Source: Acidobacteriota bacterium
GTDB taxonomy: Bacteria; Acidobacteriota; Terriglobia; Bryobacterales; JACQDG01
Assembly (NCBI GenBank): GCA_016201195.1
Contig: JACQDI010000043.1
Location: 1 to 9,566, forward strand
Direction: 5' to 3'
Length of the DNA: 9,566 nt
The translations under genes and the position numbers were made by a program. Shown piece after piece: positions 5,849 through 9,566 of the stretch (positions are counted from its first letter, which is position 1; every line of letters begins with the position of its first letter). A model generated the notes under the pieces. It worked only from the letters and a program-made list of their open reading frames with translations, was not told the DNA's origin and made no database searches.

Positions 5849-6503
5849 AAAAGACCCGATTCTTCAGCCTGGCGATATTGAAACTAGCGGTATCCGCAAT
5901 AGCCATCACGGCCATGACGCCGGCCTGAACCGGGTCGCTGACCACCAGGTCGGCGGCGTCGGGGACGCTGCCCGCCATGTTGAGCGAGATCACCAGCAGG
6001 CCCTTCTCCCGCACCTCGCGCACCGCGGTTTCGATCTCGCCGCCCATGAGGGAGCCGGCCAGGACCAGGGCCTTGGCCCGGGGCAGTCGCGCCACGGCCC
6101 GCACCGCATCGGCCAGGGCCTTCTCGCCTACCAGTGGGATGGTGTCCACCGAGATGCGCTCGCCGCGAATATTGTGCCGGTCGGCTTCGGAAATGGCGCC
6201 GATCGCCACCTGTCCGACCTGGGCCCCGCCTCCCATGATGATCAGCCGCTTGCCGTAGACCTTCTGTAAAGTATTAGTACGCTCTACCTGCACCACGGCT
6301 TCCAGCCCGCGCATCTCGGTTTCGATGGCCTCCATGGCGTCGGTGCCGCCGATCTCGAAGAAGACCGTAGCCACCGGTTTATCGCTGTCCAGGATGGCCA
6401 CCGAGGTGATGTCGCCGCCATGCCGGAAGATCACCCCGGTCAGCAGGTGCAGCACCCCGGGGCCGTTTCGCACCTCGACGAGCAGGCCAACTTGATCGGT
6501 CAT
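5847..6503 (-). CDS. ACT domain protein with DUF5612-type C-terminal domain
   Basis: 218 aa and cytoplasmic. The N-terminal ACT domain (about 5-75) starts VGLLVEVRNGPGVLHLLTG, the amino-acid-sensing fold. The C-terminal domain (about 83-208) has GKRLIIMGGGAQVGQ (84-98), AISEADRHNIRGERISVDTIPLVGE (103-127), LVLAGSLMGGEI (147-157) and SDPVQAGVMAVMAIADTA (189-206). I recognise this arrangement as DUF5612, which I know mainly from methanogen and other archaeal genomes; its function is undefined. The GGGAQVG segment resembles a nucleotide-binding glycine loop. An amino-acid-responsive regulatory role is inferred from the ACT domain only. ATG 6503 has TATACT 6 nt upstream and no Shine-Dalgarno. The gene is divergent from the patatin gene and flanked on both sides by a 12-bp inverted repeat. 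Confidence 0.83.
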   Translation of the reverse strand: MTDQVGLLVEVRNGPGVLHLLTGVIFRHGGDITSVAILDSDKPVATVFFEIGGTDAMEAIETEMRGLEAVVQVERTNTLQKVYGKRLIIMGGGAQVGQVAIGAISEADRHNIRGERISVDTIPLVGEKALADAVRAVARLPRAKALVLAGSLMGGEIETAVREVREKGLLVISLNMAGSVPDAADLVVSDPVQAGVMAVMAIADTASFNIARLKNRVF

Positions 6504-6509
6504 AGACTC

Positions 6510-6515
6510 AGTATA
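6510..6515 (-). promoter_or_regulatory. Putative -10 element, leaderless, for the ACT gene
   Basis: TATACT on the - strand (5 of 6 to TATAAT) is followed by exactly 6 nt and ATG 6503. A transcript would begin at or next to the start codon. No good -35 is present at 16-18 bp. Confidence 0.52.
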
Positions 6516-6521
6516 GAACCA

Positions 6522-6533
6522 AGGAATTGAGAA
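6522..6533 (+). repeat. 12-bp repeat, inverted copy of 5831-5842
   Basis: AGGAATTGAGAA is the exact reverse complement of 5831-5842. The two copies bracket the ACT gene, at about 5 bp beyond its stop and 19 bp upstream of its start. Confidence 0.6.
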
Positions 6534-6573
6534 GGAACACCGGCGATCCGTCGCTGCTTTTCTTTATTTCCTT

Positions 6574-6594
6574 CGCCGTTTGCCTTTCGCCTTG
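6574..6594 (+). repeat. Degenerate heptamer repeat upstream of the patatin gene
   Basis: CGCCGTT, TGCCTTT, CGCCTTG: the GCC core returns every 7 bp. It lies in a pyrimidine-rich stretch (about 6552-6605) between the divergent ACT and patatin genes. It overlaps the candidate -35 of the patatin promoter. Confidence 0.45.
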
Positions 6595-6607
6595 TTTCTC
6601 CTACCAT
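6580..6607 (+). promoter_or_regulatory. Putative leaderless promoter of the patatin gene
   Basis: TTGCCT (6580-6585, 4 of 6 to TTGACA), a 16-bp spacer, TACCAT (6602-6607, 4 of 6 to TATAAT), then 6 nt and ATG 6614. No Shine-Dalgarno is present. Spacing to the ATG equals that of the kinase and ACT genes. Confidence 0.4.
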
Positions 6608-6613
6608 GGCCTT

Positions 6614-7417
6614 ATGAGAGCCCTCGTCCTCTCCGCCGGCGGCGCGTTCGGCGCCTACCAGGCGGGCGCCTGGCGCTCCCTCGAGGAACGCGGCTTCCAG
6701 CCCGAGCTCGTGGTAGGAACCTCGATCGGCGCCGTCAACGCGACCGTGGTGGCGAGGGGCTGCACGGGACAGCGGTTGGAGCGGTGGTGGCGCGACCCGC
6801 GCTCGAACGTCTTTCGGTGGAGCCGCGGCCTGCTGGATGCCGCCTCGTTGGCCTCCCGACTCGACGAGCTGTGCCGCGAGTTCCCCGCCTCGGCGGCGAA
6901 GGCTCGCTTGCTCGTGACGCTCACCGAGCTGCCAGGCACGAGGATCCGAGCCGTGCATGACGAACAGGTGACCCCGCGTCACCTCCTCGCCTCCTGCGCG
7001 GTCCCCTTGTTCTACAGGCCGGTGAAGCTCGATGGCCGCTGGTACGGTGACGGAGGCGTCTTCTGCCGCCTGCCGCTGGCCGCGGCGGTCGAGGCCGGCG
7101 CTACCGAGATTGTGGCCGTAGATCTGCTTGCGGCCCCGCCGTCGCTCGTGGCGCGCGGGCTGCTTAACGCCGTGAGCCGGGTGCGGCGGTTCTTGCTGGC
7201 TGAGCCCGATCTCATGCAGGTACCAGATCGCGTCCGGCTGTGGCGCGTCGAGCCGCGGCGGCCCCTGGGGAAGCCCTGGGATATGCTGCGCTGGAACCCG
7301 GCGAGCATCGACCGCTGGATCGAGCAGGGCTATCGCGACGCGGCCGCTCTGCGGGCAAACCAGGCCAGCGCCGCGCAGCCCAGTAATCCTAGCGCGGAAA
7401 GGGCGGCGCCGAGGTAA
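6614..7417 (+). CDS. Patatin-like phospholipase
   Basis: 267 aa with the whole Ser-Asp dyad hydrolase core. The oxyanion-hole glycine loop is SAGGAFGAYQAG (residues 7-18), with Phe where many members have Arg or Lys. The nucleophile elbow is GTSIG with Ser37. ASCAVPLFYRPV and YGDGG give catalytic Asp146. The expected activity is lipid acyl hydrolysis (phospholipase A or lysophospholipase). No signal peptide is present when it starts at ATG 6614, so it is probably cytoplasmic or peripheral. I chose 6614 because family members begin MRALVLS-G right at the loop. The frame stays open upstream to TTG 6527, but the extra 29 residues lie in the pyrimidine-rich repeat tract and look non-coding. The last 29 codons overlap the opposite-strand YfhO-type gene and encode an Ala/Pro/Ser-rich tail outside the core. 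Confidence 0.87.
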   Translation: MRALVLSAGGAFGAYQAGAWRSLEERGFQPELVVGTSIGAVNATVVARGCTGQRLERWWRDPRSNVFRWSRGLLDAASLASRLDELCREFPASAAKARLLVTLTELPGTRIRAVHDEQVTPRHLLASCAVPLFYRPVKLDGRWYGDGGVFCRLPLAAAVEAGATEIVAVDLLAAPPSLVARGLLNAVSRVRRFLLAEPDLMQVPDRVRLWRVEPRRPLGKPWDMLRWNPASIDRWIEQGYRDAAALRANQASAAQPSNPSAERAAPR

Positions 7418-9566
7418 ACCGAATACGGGCGGTAGACCATTTCAATGGTGTGGCTGCCGGCCGGAACGGCGACGCCGCGCAGCGCGCCGAAGGGGGCGTA
7501 TACAGTCGCCGGCCGCCCGTCCACCTTCGCTTCCCATCCTGGGAAATGAGCCTCGGCGAATACCACCATCCCCGCGCAAGCCGCGCTCGCCCGCGCGCGG
7601 ATGCGATGCAGGGTGTGGCCCGTGACTTCAACGGTCGATTCACCCCCGCAAGGCTCGATGCCCGGCGGCGCGGCGGCGCCACCCGCGAGCAGGATCGTTT
7701 CGCGCCGCGCGTCGAAGTCCCGCCGGTGAAACCACTCCGCGGCCTGCGATGCATCACGCGCCAATCGGATCGCGTGAACCACCCAGGCGCGCGGAAACGC
7801 ATCGTCATTGCGAAAAACCTTCCATCCGTCCGGCTCGACGTAGACCTCCCGCTGGCCGGGCCGCGTGGGTTCCTTGCCCACCACGTAAACCGTGTTGAGC
7901 AGCAAGCTGGCCCGGTTCCAGTCCCACGCCATGAAATCGTAAAGCCCCTTCGACACGCTGGCCAGGTACCCGCGCAGGCTCTCCAGGCCCTCCCAATCGC
8001 CGAGGTTGGCGGGAAAATCCGTCTGCGACGAAACGTCGAAGCGGAACGGCCCGGGCTGCCCCTTCAGAAACGCCACGATCCCCGGATGCGCCCTGAGCTG
8101 GTGGAGGTAAAGAGCCCGCTTGGGGTCGTTCCGGTGCGAGATAAAGAAGTGGCTGGTGATGCTCAGCTCGAACGGCAGCAGCAGTAGTATCCAAGCGCGG
8201 GCCGCCCGGCAAGTGAGACGTCCGCGCTCAAAGCCGTAGAGCACGGCGGCCAGCAACAAAGCGACCAGAGCGGAAAGGGTCACCTGGTCGTGGGGGTTCG
8301 ATTCGAACCTCCCCCTCACGGCGAGCCACAGCAGCAAGGCCCACGCGGCCAGGCCGATCGTGACCAGCGCCTTCCGGATGCGGCCCCGCCAGCGCGCCCA
8401 CGCCGCTTCCTGAGGGCCAAAGAACAGGTCGATCCCCTGGGCCGTAAGCGTGAGCGCGGCGAACTGGAAGACGAAGATGCCATGCGCCGGGCTGCGCGCC
8501 TTGTTGACCAGGGGTGCCAGGGTATAAATAAGACCATGAAGCAGCGAATAGTGCCCGGCCACGTAAGCGAGCGCCCCCAGGGCGACCACCGAGTAGATCC
8601 GCACCCGGAGCAGCCTCCACCCGGCGGCCACGGCAAACAGGGCGAAGCTCAGGCACACAAAGCCCAGAAACGGATCCATCGTCAGGTGCGCCTTGGGGAA
8701 CAAGGTCCCCAGCAGCGAGAGCGGGAAGATCCCCTTGTCGTACTGGGCGTAGTACGGCACGGCCTCCTCCATGCGCACCGGGTGCGGGAGGTCCACCCAC
8801 CGGTAAGCCCTGGACCCGTATTCCCAGGCAGGCAGCAATTGCGCCGCGCCAATCAGGAAGGCAAACAGAACGACCACCCCGAGCAGCCAAGTGGGACGGC
8901 CCCCCTGGGCCGCCGCCGGCCCTCGACCCGGCTCCCAACGGCCTACCACCGCCCAATACAGAAACACCCCGCCAAACGTCAGCGCGGTGAACATCGGCGC
9001 CTGATGGTGCCCGCTCAGCAGCGAAGCCCCCATCGCTCCCCCGCACAGCGCTGCGTTCGCCGCCGCTCCCAGCCCCCGCCCGCACCGCACCATCCGGTGA
9101 AAGAACAGAAACGCCAGCGAGATCCACATGGCCCCGTGGAACATCACCGGCCAGGGGACCGTCCCCAGGTAGCCCCCGAAAGAAAACGCCGCCCCGGCCA
9201 CGACCGAAGCGAAGCGGCTCGATCCCAGCTCCCGGCAGAGCGCATACATAAAGAGCGCAGCCACAAAATGCATCAGCACGTAGTAGCGGTGGACCCACGC
9301 GAGATCCAGGTAACCGTTCTGGAGCGGTGCGAGAAACAGCAGCCAGTTGGGAGGAAACGCCGCCCCCGGTTGCATTTGCCCGAGCACGGGCTGGCCCGCC
9401 CACTGGTAGGGATCCCAGAGCGGAAACACGCCCCGCTGCATCGCGCGGGCCTGCATCTGCCACCAGGGGAGCACCTGGTAGGCCAGGTCGGGCGTTTCCA
9501 GAAACGTGAACTGCGAGGTCAGCGCCAGCTTCCAGTAAAAGGCGAGCGTCAGCGCGAGGAGCGCCA
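7330..9566 (-). CDS. YfhO-type polytopic membrane protein (GT-C-like), 5' end outside window
   Basis: The frame is open from the window edge to TAG 7332-7330, at least 744 aa; the N-terminus is missing. A GTG at 9474 is internal, because a hydrophobic segment (LLALTLAFYWKLAL) and TFLETPDLAYQ precede it in frame. FLETPDLAYQVLPWWQMQA and PLWDPYQWAGQP are typical of the first extracytoplasmic loop of YfhO (PF09586) proteins. About a dozen hydrophobic helices follow. A soluble region (about 8140-7440) ends in FAEAHFPGWEAKVDGRPA...GVAVPAGSHTIEMVYRP, the family hallmark, and then a last helix and ARRAAASR. Bacillus YfhO is implicated in lipoteichoic acid glycosylation. Here, transfer of a lipid-linked sugar to an envelope glycan is the reasonable guess. 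The final helix lies in the antisense overlap with the patatin gene. Confidence 0.87.
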   Translation of the reverse strand, partial: ALLALTLAFYWKLALTSQFTFLETPDLAYQVLPWWQMQARAMQRGVFPLWDPYQWAGQPVLGQMQPGAAFPPNWLLFLAPLQNGYLDLAWVHRYYVLMHFVAALFMYALCRELGSSRFASVVAGAAFSFGGYLGTVPWPVMFHGAMWISLAFLFFHRMVRCGRGLGAAANAALCGGAMGASLLSGHHQAPMFTALTFGGVFLYWAVVGRWEPGRGPAAAQGGRPTWLLGVVVLFAFLIGAAQLLPAWEYGSRAYRWVDLPHPVRMEEAVPYYAQYDKGIFPLSLLGTLFPKAHLTMDPFLGFVCLSFALFAVAAGWRLLRVRIYSVVALGALAYVAGHYSLLHGLIYTLAPLVNKARSPAHGIFVFQFAALTLTAQGIDLFFGPQEAAWARWRGRIRKALVTIGLAAWALLLWLAVRGRFESNPHDQVTLSALVALLLAAVLYGFERGRLTCRAARAWILLLLPFELSITSHFFISHRNDPKRALYLHQLRAHPGIVAFLKGQPGPFRFDVSSQTDFPANLGDWEGLESLRGYLASVSKGLYDFMAWDWNRASLLLNTVYVVGKEPTRPGQREVYVEPDGWKVFRNDDAFPRAWVVHAIRLARDASQAAEWFHRRDFDARRETILLAGGAAAPPGIEPCGGESTVEVTGHTLHRIRARASAACAGMVVFAEAHFPGWEAKVDGRPATVYAPFGALRGVAVPAGSHTIEMVYRPYSVYLGAALSALGLLGCAALAWFARRAAASR

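Noticed and set aside
6527..6613. N-terminal extension of the patatin protein from TTG 6527, which looks somewhat like a signal peptide
   Set aside because: It is encoded by a pyrimidine-rich repeat tract, uses a rare start, and the family begins at the MRALVLS residue encoded at 6614.
8228..9463. A 411-codon open frame on the - strand, shifted relative to the YfhO-type gene
   Set aside because: It lies wholly within the YfhO-type coding sequence, is Gly/Arg/Ala-rich, and shows no membrane segments or motif.
9474..9474. GTG at 9474 as the start of the YfhO-type gene
   Set aside because: In-frame codons upstream continue to the window edge and encode a hydrophobic segment and the family's first-loop residues.

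Overview
The window is GC-rich bacterial DNA whose gene content fits a free-living Gram-negative, most likely an Acidobacteriota member. The reasons are tandem type II secretion GspG-like pseudopilins ending in ALDGS-Y-W, a lipoprotein with a clean lipobox, large polytopic glycosyltransferase-like proteins, and several short heptamer-type repeats at gene borders. The taxon is an inference from style; no marker gene is present.

Layout. (1) 1..594, + strand: the tail of one GspG-like pseudopilin and a complete paralogue. The paralogue's prepilin leader is encoded by a hairpin-forming heptamer repeat. (2) 608..3359, - strand: a two-gene operon with a 4-bp ATGA overlap. A small lipoprotein is followed by a large GT-C-type membrane protein with a C-terminal F5/8 (discoidin)-like domain; this second gene carries an apparent one-base frameshift near 2596. 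(3) 3378..4304, + strand: a BadF/BcrA-family N-acetylglucosamine kinase-like gene, divergent from the lipoprotein. (4) 4354..5685, - strand: an AAA+ ATPase with an N-terminal winged-helix-like region. (5) 5847..6503, - strand: an ACT-domain protein of the DUF5612 type. (6) 6614..7417, + strand: a patatin-like lipase. (7) 7330..beyond 9566, - strand: a YfhO-type membrane protein, truncated by the window edge, whose 3' end overlaps the patatin gene antisense by 88 bp.

The genes do not form one obvious pathway. A loose envelope theme runs through them: pseudopilins, two polytopic sugar-transfer-type proteins, a lipoprotein, an amino-sugar kinase and a lipase.

Two patterns cut across the genes. 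First, four of the five genes with a visible non-operonic start have TANNNT followed by 6 or 7 nt and then ATG. The fifth (the ATPase) has CATACT at the same spacing. None has a Shine-Dalgarno before that ATG, which suggests leaderless transcription. Second, 7- or 8-bp tandem repeats sit exactly at gene ends and starts. In two unrelated genes the same heptamer array is read in the same phase and encodes IVERGSW in the N-terminal export signal.
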